NCBI GenBank assembly: GCA_949710005.1
Contig: OX453278.1
Span: forward strand, 11,028,512-11,092,511
Source of the DNA: Ricordea florida
Lineage: Eukaryota; Cnidaria; Anthozoa; Corallimorpharia; Ricordeidae
Length of the DNA stretch: 64,000 nt
Direction of reading: 5' to 3'
The notes beneath the pieces are model-generated. The model was not told where the DNA came from. It ran no database searches and was given only the letters and a program-made list of their open reading frames with translations. Positions 42,061-51,800 of this stretch are shown here, piece by piece. Position 1 is the first letter of the stretch; every line of letters begins with the position of its first letter. Made by a program: the position numbers and the translations under genes.

Positions 42061-43246
42061 TTATTTTCTTTTCTTTTTTATACTTTCAACGAAATATAAA
42101 ACCACACCCATTATAAAAAGCCAAGCATTCTCACCTAAAAATCCAATAACTTGGCCGGCTGTTTTGAATAGAAAGCTAACTATTGCACCAACCATTCCCG
42201 GTAATATTTCACCCAGTTTTTTACCAAGAGTTTTCAAACCATTACCAACTCCCCTGCCTAATGTTGATAAACCCTTTGAAAGATTAGAAACTATAACCCC
42301 AATGATGGCGCCTACAGCACTCATAACAGCAAAAACTGTAAAACCATACTTTTTGAAGATAACCTTAATACGATCGCGAAGAGGCATATTTTTTAATATT
42401 TCATCATTTTTTCTCTCGATACCAGCCATTTGATCTTTGTTTAATATTAACTGTTTTCTCGATAGTTCATCATACGTTTTAACCCTTTTCTCCAACTTTT
42501 CTCGACTTTGTTCAATCTTTTTCAAGCTAACCAAATCTTTTTTGTTCTTATCATTCTCGGCTTTGTATTCTTTCAAATCATTAAGTAAAGTTTCTGCATA
42601 TAGTTTTGCATCAATCTTCTCTCTAACTGCAGTTTCTAAATAACTATCTTTTTCAGCGATTGTGGTTTGATGTCGTTCAATCATACCTCTCAACTCTTTT
42701 TCAATTGAAACATATCGATCTATTTCGAATTGACTTGTTTCCGCTACTGCTCTTAAACCATCTAATGCATTACGTAAATCCCTAATTTCTTCATTTTTTT
42801 CATTCAATTGTGATAAAAGATCGTCATTAGCTTGCATAACTTCTTCTGCTTTTTTACCCAGAGCTTTCAATATGGTAATAGGGAGTTTTTTTATTAATAT
42901 CTCCATTTGCATTGAATAATTCATACCAAGTTTCTTTTACTCCTGGTTTTCTAGGAATTGCGACTTCGATTTTACCCCACTCATTATATCTGAAAAGAAA
43001 ACTAGGTTTAGCATTTGGAAATTTATTTAAAATAGCTCTCCACACTTCATCTTTTTCATTTTCCATATCCAACAATGGATCAGTTTCACGGCCACCAAAT
43101 GAAGTTTCTGCCACCTCATAATCATCAGGGTAAGGTGGAATGGAAGTGGATGTGTTTGGGCTTTGATAAAATGTGTCATCCTCATCATCATCATTATCAT
43201 CATCAGTTCCTTTTGGCAAATCTTCTAATGGTATATCTTCTGTCAT
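42061..43246 (-). pseudogene. Coiled-coil protein with C-terminal membrane domain, single frameshift
   Basis: Homologue of 27121-28341. Frame 1 runs from ATG at 43246 to the stop at 42854; frame 2 is open from 42924 to 42061. The switch lies in the 7-base T run at 42886-42892 (plus strand), a single-base length change. The start at 43246 is preferred over 43261 because it keeps the 24-nt distance to the promoter motif and matches the partner's MDEEIPLEDLPKG-like start. The second frame has the coiled coil and the membrane helices (TVFAVMSAVGAIIGVIV and the C-terminal LFIMGVVLYFVES). Because it is a homopolymer, an assembly error is possible. Confidence 0.75.
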
Positions 43247-43270
43247 GATTTTTTTACTCATCAGTAAGAA

Positions 43271-43279
43271 ATCTTTAGA
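43271..43279 (-). promoter_or_regulatory. TCTAAAGAT motif
   Basis: Read on the minus strand, 24 nt before the ATG at 43246. Only 33 bp separate it from the divergent motif at 43313. Confidence 0.65.
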
Positions 43280-43312
43280 TCCCTTAGAGTTGAAAACAAA
43301 ATTAAAACTTGA

Positions 43313-43321
43313 TTTAAAGAT
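43313..43321 (+). promoter_or_regulatory. TTTAAAGAT motif
   Basis: 25 nt before the ATG at 43347 of the candidate ssDNA-binding protein gene. Confidence 0.65.
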
Positions 43322-43346
43322 TAAAAAAAATATATATAAAAATAAA

Positions 43347-44165
43347 ATGATGAACGAAACTACACAATTAATAGATGTTAATAGTTATATTCCTAAAGTA
43401 AGAATGATTTTTTCTAAACCAATTGTTGGTGAAATTCCTGGAAGTAAACCAAAGGTTGAATTTAAACGAATTAAAATTTTTACAAAAAATGATGATGGAA
43501 CAGAAGGAGAACTTGTTATTCCAACCGGTAATTTATATTCTTTTGGTGTTTCTACAAACACAAATCAACAAACAGGTGCAATTGCGGGATATGTGTTTCC
43601 ATTATGTTTATGGAGTGGAAGCAGTCCAACACCCGAAGAAGAAAAATGGATTGATTTATTCAATGAAATAGTTGACAATTGCATTGATCATTTGATTATT
43701 AATAGAGCAAAAATTGGTAAATTTGAGTTGGACAGAAATGAGCTTGAAAAACAAAAAGGAGGTTTAAATCCTCTATATTGGAAGTTGGAAAAATCTTCAA
43801 TGGCTAGAGTTCCAGATAGAGGTCCAACTTTATATGCAAAATTAATTTGGGATAAAAAACAAGACCAAATTTTAACTAAGTTTTATAACTCTAAAAATGA
43901 TAAGTTAATTGATCCATTAAAATTATTAAATAAAGGTTGTCGCGTTGAAGAAAGTGTAATAAAAATTGAATCAATATTTATTGGTTCTTGTATTGCGCTT
44001 CAAGTAAAACTTTATGAAGCAGTTATAGAACCAAACAAAGAAATGAAAAGATTAACTAAACTTAGATGCTTAACTATTTCAGATAGTAAATCTTCTGCTG
44101 AAGAAATGGAAAAATCTGAATATGAATATGAAGAAGAAGATTCTGATGTTGGGAGTCTCATGTAA
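43347..44165 (+). CDS. Candidate single-stranded DNA-binding protein (DUF2738-like), 272 aa, only in Polinton 2
   Basis: The start at 43347 is chosen because it follows a promoter motif by 25 nt; an upstream in-frame extension to 43173 is antisense to another gene. The body contains GPTLYAKLIWD, FYNSKNDKLIDPLKLL and ESIFIGSCIALQVKLYEAV, which resemble the conserved core of a nucleocytoplasmic-large-DNA-virus protein family proposed to be OB-fold ssDNA-binding proteins. The C-terminus is an acidic tail (SEYEYEEEDSDVGSLM), typical of SSBs that recruit replication partners. It is inserted between two genes that are only 56 bp apart in Polinton 1. Family recognition is from memory; a profile search would confirm it. 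Confidence 0.6.
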   Translation: MMNETTQLIDVNSYIPKVRMIFSKPIVGEIPGSKPKVEFKRIKIFTKNDDGTEGELVIPTGNLYSFGVSTNTNQQTGAIAGYVFPLCLWSGSSPTPEEEKWIDLFNEIVDNCIDHLIINRAKIGKFELDRNELEKQKGGLNPLYWKLEKSSMARVPDRGPTLYAKLIWDKKQDQILTKFYNSKNDKLIDPLKLLNKGCRVEESVIKIESIFIGSCIALQVKLYEAVIEPNKEMKRLTKLRCLTISDSKSSAEEMEKSEYEYEEEDSDVGSLM

Positions 44166-44187
44166 ACCCAATAATAAATATACTTGT

Positions 44188-44217
44188 GTTATATAACCAA
44201 ATTACTGGTTACATAAC
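44188..44217. terminator. Hairpin between convergent genes (SSB and membrane protein)
   Basis: GTTATATAACC (44188-44198), 8-base loop, GGTTACATAAC (44207-44217): the same arms as the hairpin at 38980-39009. Confidence 0.6.
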
Positions 44218-44227
44218 AAATAATAAT

Positions 44228-44620
44228 TTAAAATAATTTACTGACCGCGTAACCTAAACCTAACATTCCAGCTCCAACATATACCATTTCTCCTGTTTTT
44301 TGTTCATCGCTTGGTTTGTAATAATCAGAGAATTTTGGCTCTTGCATTTGACTATACAATTCAAAAGCTTGATTTGTAGTCGAAATATTTTTTGATGCTT
44401 GATATTTTTCATCTTTTTTCTTCATTTTCCAATCAAGCATTTTTTGTCTTTTTTCCTGATATTCAGTGTAATCTCTTTGATATTTTTCCATTGCTTTATC
44501 GTGTCGTATTTTTTCTATATCTACATTATGTCCTGAAAGACTTTTTGCAAGATAATTTCCGCCAACAAATGCTGTTGCATTCAATATAGCCCCACCAATC
44601 ATCATCGCTATTGCTGCCAT
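44228..44620 (-). CDS. Membrane protein with central charged helix, 130 aa (Polinton 2)
   Basis: Same length and layout as 26672-27064: hydrophobic N-terminus (AMMIGGAILNATAFVGGNYL), charged Tyr/Lys/Glu helix, C-terminal hydrophobic segment (MVYVGAGMLGLGYAVSKLF). It begins 6 bp after the stop of the 72-residue gene and has no own promoter motif. Confidence 0.8.
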   Translation of the reverse strand: MAAIAMMIGGAILNATAFVGGNYLAKSLSGHNVDIEKIRHDKAMEKYQRDYTEYQEKRQKMLDWKMKKKDEKYQASKNISTTNQAFELYSQMQEPKFSDYYKPSDEQKTGEMVYVGAGMLGLGYAVSKLF

Positions 44621-44626
44621 ATTTAA

Positions 44627-44845
44627 TTATTTTGGTAAAATCTTTTGATCCTCTAAATAAGTTTTTAGATACATACTTCCGGATAATACAGCCACCCATT
44701 TTGCATAATTTGTAATACTTGAGGATGGGTCATTCAAAAATGATTCTTTCATTACCTTTTTAGCCACATATCCAACTCCAGCTCCTAATCCGATAAGTAC
44801 AGCTGAATCAGTTACAGTTTTCACAAGTTTATTTTCGCTTGACAT
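44627..44845 (-). CDS. Small membrane protein, 72 aa (Polinton 2)
   Basis: Nearly the same sequence as 26451-26669, with AVLIGLGAGVGYVAKKVMK as the first hydrophobic segment. TCTAAAGC about 24 nt upstream is a one-base variant of the promoter motif. Likely co-transcribed with the 130-residue gene. Confidence 0.8.
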   Translation of the reverse strand: MSSENKLVKTVTDSAVLIGLGAGVGYVAKKVMKESFLNDPSSSITNYAKWVAVLSGSMYLKTYLEDQKILPK

Positions 44846-44889
44846 AATTTTTACTAAATCAAAGAGAAAGCTTTAGATGACTTTAGAGA

Positions 44890-45315
44890 TTATTCCATTC
44901 CTAAAGATTTTGGGGGTTGGTGTATTTGCGGAACTTGTGTTAAATCAGGTATCCTATTTTTATATTCAGCGTATCCATCTCTAGCTTTTTCCCGGTATCT
45001 CATAAAAAGATCAAATGCTGTAAAACCTAATCCAACAACGGATAAAACAGTAGTAAAAGATAACTCTGGAAGCCACGATTTCGCTTCACTATATGTATTT
45101 TCATTTTGCTCTTCTTCACTTTTCATTTGCTCCTCAGCCCTCTTTCTCTCTCTAGCTAATGCTTCTTTTGCTTTTTTATTATATTCCGCTAATTTCTTGC
45201 CAGCCGCGACTTTTTTAGGATCTTTCTCCCCCTTTTTAGAATCTTTATTTTCAGGTTTGGGATCAGCAGTAATTTGCTCAACAGATTCTTTTTCTCCTTC
45301 ATTTTGTTCAAACAT
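44890..45315 (-). CDS. Lysine-rich single-pass membrane protein, 141 aa (Polinton 2)
   Basis: An intact version of the gene that has lost its start in Polinton 1. Charged N-terminal half (EKDPKKVAAGKKLAEYNKKA), membrane helix (SFTTVLSVVGLGFTAFDLF, about 92-110), then a basic stretch and a proline-containing tail. ATCTAAAGG lies about 22 nt upstream. Unknown function; probable virion membrane component. Confidence 0.78.
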   Translation of the reverse strand: MFEQNEGEKESVEQITADPKPENKDSKKGEKDPKKVAAGKKLAEYNKKAKEALARERKRAEEQMKSEEEQNENTYSEAKSWLPELSFTTVLSVVGLGFTAFDLFMRYREKARDGYAEYKNRIPDLTQVPQIHQPPKSLGME

Positions 45316-45349
45316 TATTATTTAGATTTCATTAAACCTTTAGATGTGC

Positions 45350-45865
45350 TTATTTTACAGTATCAACATCTTCATAATTATGCTTATATGTACTTGAAAT
45401 CTCCTGATTTTTGTTGAATTTAACGTGTTTAGCAACCTGAAATAACCCGCTAGCAAGTGCTGCCAATCTTCCTGCTTTTAATGCTAATAACCCAACAATG
45501 TTTGTTAATTCACGATTAACCAAATCATCATTCTTCAAATCATCGCAAAGAGATTCTATATCATCAACCGGAACTAAATATGAAATAAGTTTAGAAACTA
45601 ATTGTAGGGATGAATCTACCAACCCACCGCTAATTTTCTTACCCATTACTGCTTGGTAACGATTAAAATATTTTTCTACATCTTTTTCTGATAATTTTTT
45701 TATATCACCCAGACTCATTTCAACCCCCAAATATTCCTTTGTTGTTCCGAGCGCGGCGAGAATGGCAAGTGATTCTTGTTTTATTTCAAGTTCATCATCA
45801 TCTTTTCCCGATCCTCCCTGCGGTAGGTCTGTCTTTTCTTCAATGTAATCTTCAATTTTTGACAT
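45350..45865 (-). CDS. Conserved Polinton protein of unknown function, 171 aa
   Basis: Homologue of 25350-25889. The start at 45865 (MSKIEDYIEE) is chosen over 45880 because the upstream ATG lies on top of the TCTAAAAGGA promoter-like sequence (45883-45892) and the partner starts at the same residue. The helical core with KQESLAILAALGTTKEYLG is nearly unchanged between elements. Confidence 0.75.
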   Translation of the reverse strand: MSKIEDYIEEKTDLPQGGSGKDDDELEIKQESLAILAALGTTKEYLGVEMSLGDIKKLSEKDVEKYFNRYQAVMGKKISGGLVDSSLQLVSKLISYLVPVDDIESLCDDLKNDDLVNRELTNIVGLLALKAGRLAALASGLFQVAKHVKFNKNQEISSTYKHNYEDVDTVK

Positions 45866-45888
45866 TTTGTAATACAACATTGATCCTT

Positions 45889-46515
45889 TTAGACCACTTC
45901 AGGGATCTCCAAATAACAATTAAATGGATAGCGCAAAGATAAACAAAGTCTAGAATATTTTTCAGTTTTAAGGAGTTGAACAAACTTTTTACATAATTCA
46001 TAATCCAAATCACCACCATAATCTTCGAAAAACATTTTCATACCTTTCTGCGATGGATTATGGAAAGTAACAACGCAAGCCACATTTTCCCGAAATGGTT
46101 TTGCTATTGATGTTAATTGCTGGGTTAAAACCCACATTGATAATCCGTGATGCCTTCCGGAGAATGCTAAATCTATAAACTTGTTCGATCTTTTCTTCAG
46201 ATCAGTGGATACAGCGCAATCATCTAAAATTATTAATGTATTTGTTCCTGAGAATAAAGTTTGGCAATCATTTAACAATTCATTAATCTCATCTACATTA
46301 CTTCCATCTGGTGATAATACAAAGAATCTCTTGTCCCCACGAGCAAAATTATGATATGTTTTATTTTTAGAATAAGTTGGACAAATTAAAACAATATATT
46401 CAAAAACTTTTCGGAAAGGACCTCGGAGCTGTTCAATTAGGTACTTTGTTTTTCCACAATTTGTTGGTCCAGTTATGATACAATGAAAAGGAATTTTATC
46501 TCGTAAATCTTCCAT
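45889..46515 (-). CDS. A32/FtsK-like genome-packaging ATPase (Polinton 2)
   Basis: 208 residues, same length as the Polinton 1 enzyme. Walker A GPTNCGKT (16-23), Walker B LIILDDC (D98, D99), and SGRHHGLSMWVLTQQ after it. Spaced 43 bp from mcp, with a TCTAAAAA sequence about 24 nt before the start, so it probably has its own promoter here. Frame intact. Confidence 0.93.
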   Translation of the reverse strand: MEDLRDKIPFHCIITGPTNCGKTKYLIEQLRGPFRKVFEYIVLICPTYSKNKTYHNFARGDKRFFVLSPDGSNVDEINELLNDCQTLFSGTNTLIILDDCAVSTDLKKRSNKFIDLAFSGRHHGLSMWVLTQQLTSIAKPFRENVACVVTFHNPSQKGMKMFFEDYGGDLDYELCKKFVQLLKTEKYSRLCLSLRYPFNCYLEIPEVV

Positions 46516-46558
46516 GATTTTTGTATCATAACATTATGTTTTTAGATTCTTCCTTCAG

Positions 46559-47803
46559 TCAATACTTAATTGATTTCAAACTTGAATTCATTATTTCCAT
46601 CATTGCATCAGCAACAACAAACATATAACAAGTTACTGTTTCTGCGGTATTTTTTATCTTCCTTTTAATTTCTATTTTTACACCATCATGTGTATTATTT
46701 AGAGCTAGTCCTCCACCATGAATAACATTATCAGGGTGAGTTCTAGTATCAACCCAAAGAGCAAACTTATTAGCATAAAAATCCATTTCTTTTAATGAAA
46801 ATTGTAAACCATCATCTCTATGAAACCCCTTTTTCACAGATTCCCAAAGATCTGATGGAATCATCCCCCTAGAGTATATTCGATTTGGAACGCCATCAAC
46901 ATCTATATTAACAGAAGTTATATTTGGATTATAAAAATTTTCAGAATCTCTTGATCCTCCACCATATGGCAGAGTAAACAAAAATAATATTCCAGTCATT
47001 GATCTTCTTGGTAAATTAATATGTTGATTAATAACCCCATCGGTGGCTACTCTAAATGTAAAAGTTTTGTGTAAAGTAATATTTTCATAAAAGAATCCTT
47101 TACCAACTTGATATGTTGATTGTGCTTCACGCGCCAAGTATTCGCTTGAAATTGAAGAATATTCTAACTCCAAGTTTTTGATTGAATATGATGGTGTTTT
47201 AGTTGTATCAGAATAAATAAGAATATCATGAACTGGGGCTAGTGTAATCTCAAATATTAAATGATTTTCTAATGCTTTTGGATAAAAAACCCCATGATCT
47301 TTTAAAACTGGGTGATCTATTGGTATTCTATACTTTGTATTATGAACTACAGCAAGAGCCAATTCTTTTAAATCTGAATCATCCTTATCACCCGCATTTG
47401 TTCTAAGTTTTCTCATATTTTCAGAAGAAATACCTTGTTTTAATCTATCTTCACGCTCTTCTTCAGTTAAAAATAAATCATGATATGTTTTAAACAGATC
47501 ATATCTTTGTGTATCCTGTAATGTTTCACCCCCAAAAAGAACTTTTAATCTAGATACAAGATTCCTTCCCACATTATTAACAAATGTATTATTTGCATGA
47601 CCCTCAACATCTAAATCAAATAGAAGAGATACACTTCCGGGCACAATCACTAAATTCTCAGAAAGTTTTGGAATATTTATATATAATGTTTCACCAGGGC
47701 TGGCCGAGGATGGGTTTAGAGTAATTCGATTTAATGTTGATTCTGCCTTCAAACCAAAGGGTTCTCTTGGAATTCTGTTTGGATTAATTTTTTCAGACGT
47801 CAT
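46559..47803 (-). CDS. mcp: Major capsid protein, double-jelly-roll type (Polinton 2)
   Basis: 414 residues aligning end to end with 23442-24677; the segments LFGGETLQDTQRYDLF, GKGFFYENITLHKTF and LPYGGGSRDSENF are shared. Small length differences fall near 335-350 in a surface-loop-like region (FHRDDGLQFSLKEMDF). It is followed by the packaging ATPase and divergent from the integrase, as in element 1. Frame intact. Confidence 0.8.
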   Translation of the reverse strand: MTSEKINPNRIPREPFGLKAESTLNRITLNPSSASPGETLYINIPKLSENLVIVPGSVSLLFDLDVEGHANNTFVNNVGRNLVSRLKVLFGGETLQDTQRYDLFKTYHDLFLTEEEREDRLKQGISSENMRKLRTNAGDKDDSDLKELALAVVHNTKYRIPIDHPVLKDHGVFYPKALENHLIFEITLAPVHDILIYSDTTKTPSYSIKNLELEYSSISSEYLAREAQSTYQVGKGFFYENITLHKTFTFRVATDGVINQHINLPRRSMTGILFLFTLPYGGGSRDSENFYNPNITSVNIDVDGVPNRIYSRGMIPSDLWESVKKGFHRDDGLQFSLKEMDFYANKFALWVDTRTHPDNVIHGGGLALNNTHDGVKIEIKRKIKNTAETVTCYMFVVADAMMEIMNSSLKSIKY

Positions 47804-47829
47804 ACTTGATTTATAAGATACTTTGGCTA

Positions 47830-47838
47830 ATCTTTAAA
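47830..47838 (-). promoter_or_regulatory. TTTAAAGAT motif upstream of mcp (Polinton 2)
   Basis: 26 nt before the mcp start; its edge base is the A of the integrase ATG on the other strand. Confidence 0.65.
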
Positions 47839-48821
47839 TGAGTTCTACCTTTACAAAAATATATTATTCGGCTGAAGGGTATTGGAAAGGATATTCCGCG
47901 ATTCCTAAATTAGCCGAGAAGGCGAAAGTAAGTGAAAATGAGGCAAAACAATGGTTGCAGAAACAGGCAATATGGCAAATCTATCTTCCAGCTCCAAAGT
48001 ATATACCTAGACCACACTGGACTGTGAATAAACCAAATCAGATTCACCAAGCAGATTTATTATTTTTACCGCATGATAGAGTTGGAAGAAAAACATATAA
48101 ATATGCGTTAGTTGTGGTTGATATCGCCTCGAGATATAAAGATGCGGAGCCATTAACTTCAAAAGAAAGTCGAGAGATATCAGAAGCTTTTACAAAAATA
48201 TATTCTAGAAGATTGAAATACCCTAAAACATTAATGGTTGATCCTGGAAAAGAATTTATGGGTGAAGTTGGTAAACTCATGAATTACCATAATGTAAGAA
48301 TACAAAGAAGTGAAGCTGGTAATCATAGAGCCCAAGCATTTGTGGAAAACGCAAACAAAATATTGGGAGAAAGATTATTTAGTCATCAATATGCGCAGGA
48401 AATGGTTAGTAATGAAAGGTCTAGAGTATGGGCGAAAAGATTACCAGCTATTCTAAAAACTTTGAATAATACAAAAACGAGAATAACTGGTAAAGAGCCT
48501 GATGAGGTTATAAAAATGAAAGACATTGATATTAAAACTAAAAATTATCACCGAGCTGTTGGCCTTGATGAGATTAGACTACCAATTGAAGTTAGGGTTA
48601 GATATTTATTATCTCCGGGCGAACTTGAAGGTGGTGAAAGAAGAAGAGCCACAGATCCTATTTGGAGTATAAAAGTTTATTATATTTCTGGAAATAGAGT
48701 TTCTCCTAATCAGCCGGTTTTATACTTTTTACAAAATGGTCCAAGACGAGGTTTTGTAAGGGAAGAGTTACAAGTTATTCCTTATGATACAGAGTTACCC
48801 CCTAATTATGTTTTGAAATGA
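47838..48821 (+). CDS. int: Retroviral-type DDE integrase (Polinton 2)
   Basis: 327 residues, aligned with the Polinton 1 enzyme. D73 (HQADLL), D135 (VDPGKEF) and E170 (AQAFVENANK) keep the DD(35)E spacing; the C-terminal domain (VRVRYLLSPGELEGGERRRA) is conserved. The stop lies 1 bp from the convergent end of polB. The close similarity of both integrases fits the equal 5-bp target duplications at both sites. Frame intact. Confidence 0.95.
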   Translation: MSSTFTKIYYSAEGYWKGYSAIPKLAEKAKVSENEAKQWLQKQAIWQIYLPAPKYIPRPHWTVNKPNQIHQADLLFLPHDRVGRKTYKYALVVVDIASRYKDAEPLTSKESREISEAFTKIYSRRLKYPKTLMVDPGKEFMGEVGKLMNYHNVRIQRSEAGNHRAQAFVENANKILGERLFSHQYAQEMVSNERSRVWAKRLPAILKTLNNTKTRITGKEPDEVIKMKDIDIKTKNYHRAVGLDEIRLPIEVRVRYLLSPGELEGGERRRATDPIWSIKVYYISGNRVSPNQPVLYFLQNGPRRGFVREELQVIPYDTELPPNYVLK

Positions 48822-48822
48822 T

Positions 48823-51800
48823 CTAATACAATGGTTTTGTGTGAATTCCATCCTCATAAACCCATCTTTTATCATTATATGCATTACTTCCTTTTTTCCT
48901 TTGTGTATATGTCACAATTTGGTTATCATTGACCCTAAATCCAGTATTTTGTGCCATATCATTTGCCCCTTTTAAAGCTGACCAGTAACTATCCCAGTTC
49001 ATTTCATTTTGTCCATGAATTATTCCTTTAGCACTATACTTTGCTTTTCCTTTCTCATCCTCCGCGTAATAACATTTTGAAGAAAGTGCAATCATTCGTA
49101 CACCATCAAACTCTTTTTTGAACAAACCTGGGGTCCTTTCATGATATTTAGATGTTGATAGGAATTTTTCTTTTCCACCATTAAAGTATTCTTTTCTCAT
49201 TTCTTGTTTTATAATATCATCCAAGTTTTCAGCTGAAATTGCCATGTACATAGAATCTGTATCCATTTGTATCAACTCAAAATCCTTTCTATCTATATAT
49301 TTATCTAGAAAATCGTAATAGAATTCCAACATTCTTAATTTTGCTAGCTGATACACCGCGATGCCGCATTGATAGGGTCTATCTATTTTTATTAGTCTTT
49401 TTCGTTTTACTATTTCATATGTTTCATTTATTTCTGTAAGATCTTCAAAGAAAGCAGATCTTAAGGCTTTTTCAACCTCTTTCTCATCCTTAGTATACCT
49501 TGTAATATTATGTTTTTCTTTATCTTCTATCATTTTTCCGTAGAATGAATTTCCTTTCAGTTTGTTAGTGTCGGCTAGTTCTTTACAACCTTTATACTTT
49601 GGTTTTAGTTTTTCAATCAATACTTTAATATCTTTATTTTCTTCAATTTCTTTACATATATCAGGAAATTGGTTTAATTCATTAGTAATTTTTACTACAT
49701 CATCAATTTTGTTTTCTTCAAAAGCTTTACTTAGTTTTTCCAACAAAATCTCAATATCTCCATCTCTTCTTGCGTCTGCCACCTCTTTTGGAAACCATTC
49801 AAAGGGCCTTCCCGATTCATACTTTAAAATATTATGAATAGCCGTAATCTCCAAACCATGATTAAGATACCATTTTATCATAGGTGTATATAACAATATC
49901 TTTTTTGCCTTTGTAACACCAAGCAATTTTTTATTGTCTTTTAGATGTTTTCTTCCTGTAGCTTTTTGATATTCTTTCATGTGCTCTGGTATTAAATATT
50001 CAGGAACGACATCTACAATAAATAGAGGTGAGAACTCTTCAAACTTTTCTTTTAGGTGATCAGGGGCATGGATATCAACTTGACAAAATCCGAAAAGAAT
50101 ACCATCAAGAATCTCTTTGCAAATTTTCTTAATAAATTCAAGATCTGATGGATTTTCAACCTCAATACATTCTTCTTTACCGCATGGCATTTCTTTTCCT
50201 GCACAGTATAGATATAAAGAATTTGCATCATTACCCTCAATTCTCACACAATTTTTCGGGGATTCATATTTATGAGAGCGAATCTTTGTTTCTTCTTTTT
50301 CTGCATAGCGAGTAAATACAATACTGGGGCCTCCAACCATACCCGTTTTCAATAGTTTATAAATCTTGTTTTTGTCGCATATTTTACAATCTTTCATTAT
50401 CTGACGGCATTTTTTGCAAAACTTGTTATTACAACATCTATGAATACAGTATTGCCCTGGAGCGTATAATTCAGGATCACCTTTCTTCTGCATTTTTTGA
50501 TATTTATTTAGAACACCCCTCATTGATACGCCTGGGATGGAAACTGCATCTTTTAATATATCTATTTCGTCTGGATAATATAAACGCCTTGTTTTTTCTA
50601 AAGCTTCTTGAAAAGGTATAACATCGTTTAAGTTGTACTCTTTCAACCAATCTTTCATTGTAACACAGCCCCTCTTTTTGAATTCAAACAAATATTCTTC
50701 ATATTCTTCTTTGGAAATGTTTTTCTTTTTCAAACTAGAGTAAAAGTCTTCATGTTTCACCGGTCCAACGTGAGAAAGCTTATCATAACTATCCAAAAAT
50801 TCATAAGGAAGTACAAGTTTTTTGGCTTCACAGTTGTTTGCTTTACACCACCTATCAAAAGAAAGTCCAGGTGCAAGGTAAGACATTACATCCAAGAATT
50901 TGAAATGCGGTGTTGATAAAAACATATACCTATTCTGTTTCTTTGCAACAAAAATATCCTTTGTTTTATCGGTCATTTGATAAAAAATATCTTTTAATCA
51001 AATTGATATCATATTTTCCACTATTAAACCCTAAAACTGGTACTTGATTACACCATTCTTCATATTTTTGTAAAACATGTTTTTGTAAAGAATCTTGATC
51101 AGGTAACGGGTATTCTTCTTTAACTTTTTCAATAATGGTTTTTCTTATTTCCTCCAATTTTTCAATGAATTCTTTTATAAGCGCATCCTGGTTTGGGTTT
51201 TCAATAAAAACTCGTTTGTTTGTTAAATTATCGATTATTGCAACACTAACTGGGGTGTGGATATGTGTAAAACTTAAATCATCAGTAATATGTTTATCTT
51301 CTTTTTGTAATATTGACTCAAAATCGAAAATAATATTATATGGATATGGAAAAAATTTCTTCTTAAACCATATATTGATCAATTCAGGATTTTCACACTC
51401 CCAAATTGATACTAGATTATAACCCAAGCTTTTTATCATCTTTTCTCTTTCAATAGTTTCATTATATTTAATTTTGTCGGTTGTTAAACACGGACACCCG
51501 TGCCATTTTCAACCATAAAACTCAAAAACAGTATTTGTCTCAGGTTCGTATCCATCAAACAAAATCTCATTCCCTCCTTCATCCCTACCACACCTTTCAC
51601 CACCGTGACCACAAAGCTCGTGATGAATATGTTTCCCTATAATTTCAGATTGCTTTTCTATCCACCTACAAGCTTTATAACTAAATTGGTTTTTACCCCC
51701 ATAAAACACTTTTTCAGATTCATTCCTGATATGTTTTATCTTTTCTCCTGTGCATAATATTTTTGTCTTTCCTCCTGTGCATGTTTCATTAGTAAAATGC

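Noticed and set aside
43173-43346. Upstream extension of the candidate SSB frame
   Set aside because: It is the complement of the acidic-repeat coding sequence of the divergent gene; promoter spacing favours 43347.
50966-50990. Programmed frameshifting in polB of element 2
   Set aside because: The A6/T6 run lacks a clear slippery heptamer with a downstream pseudoknot, and the partner element has an unbroken gene.
51509-51511. TGA in polB as a recoded (selenocysteine or readthrough) codon
   Set aside because: No hairpin of SECIS type was seen, and a second break follows; simple nonsense mutation is more economical.
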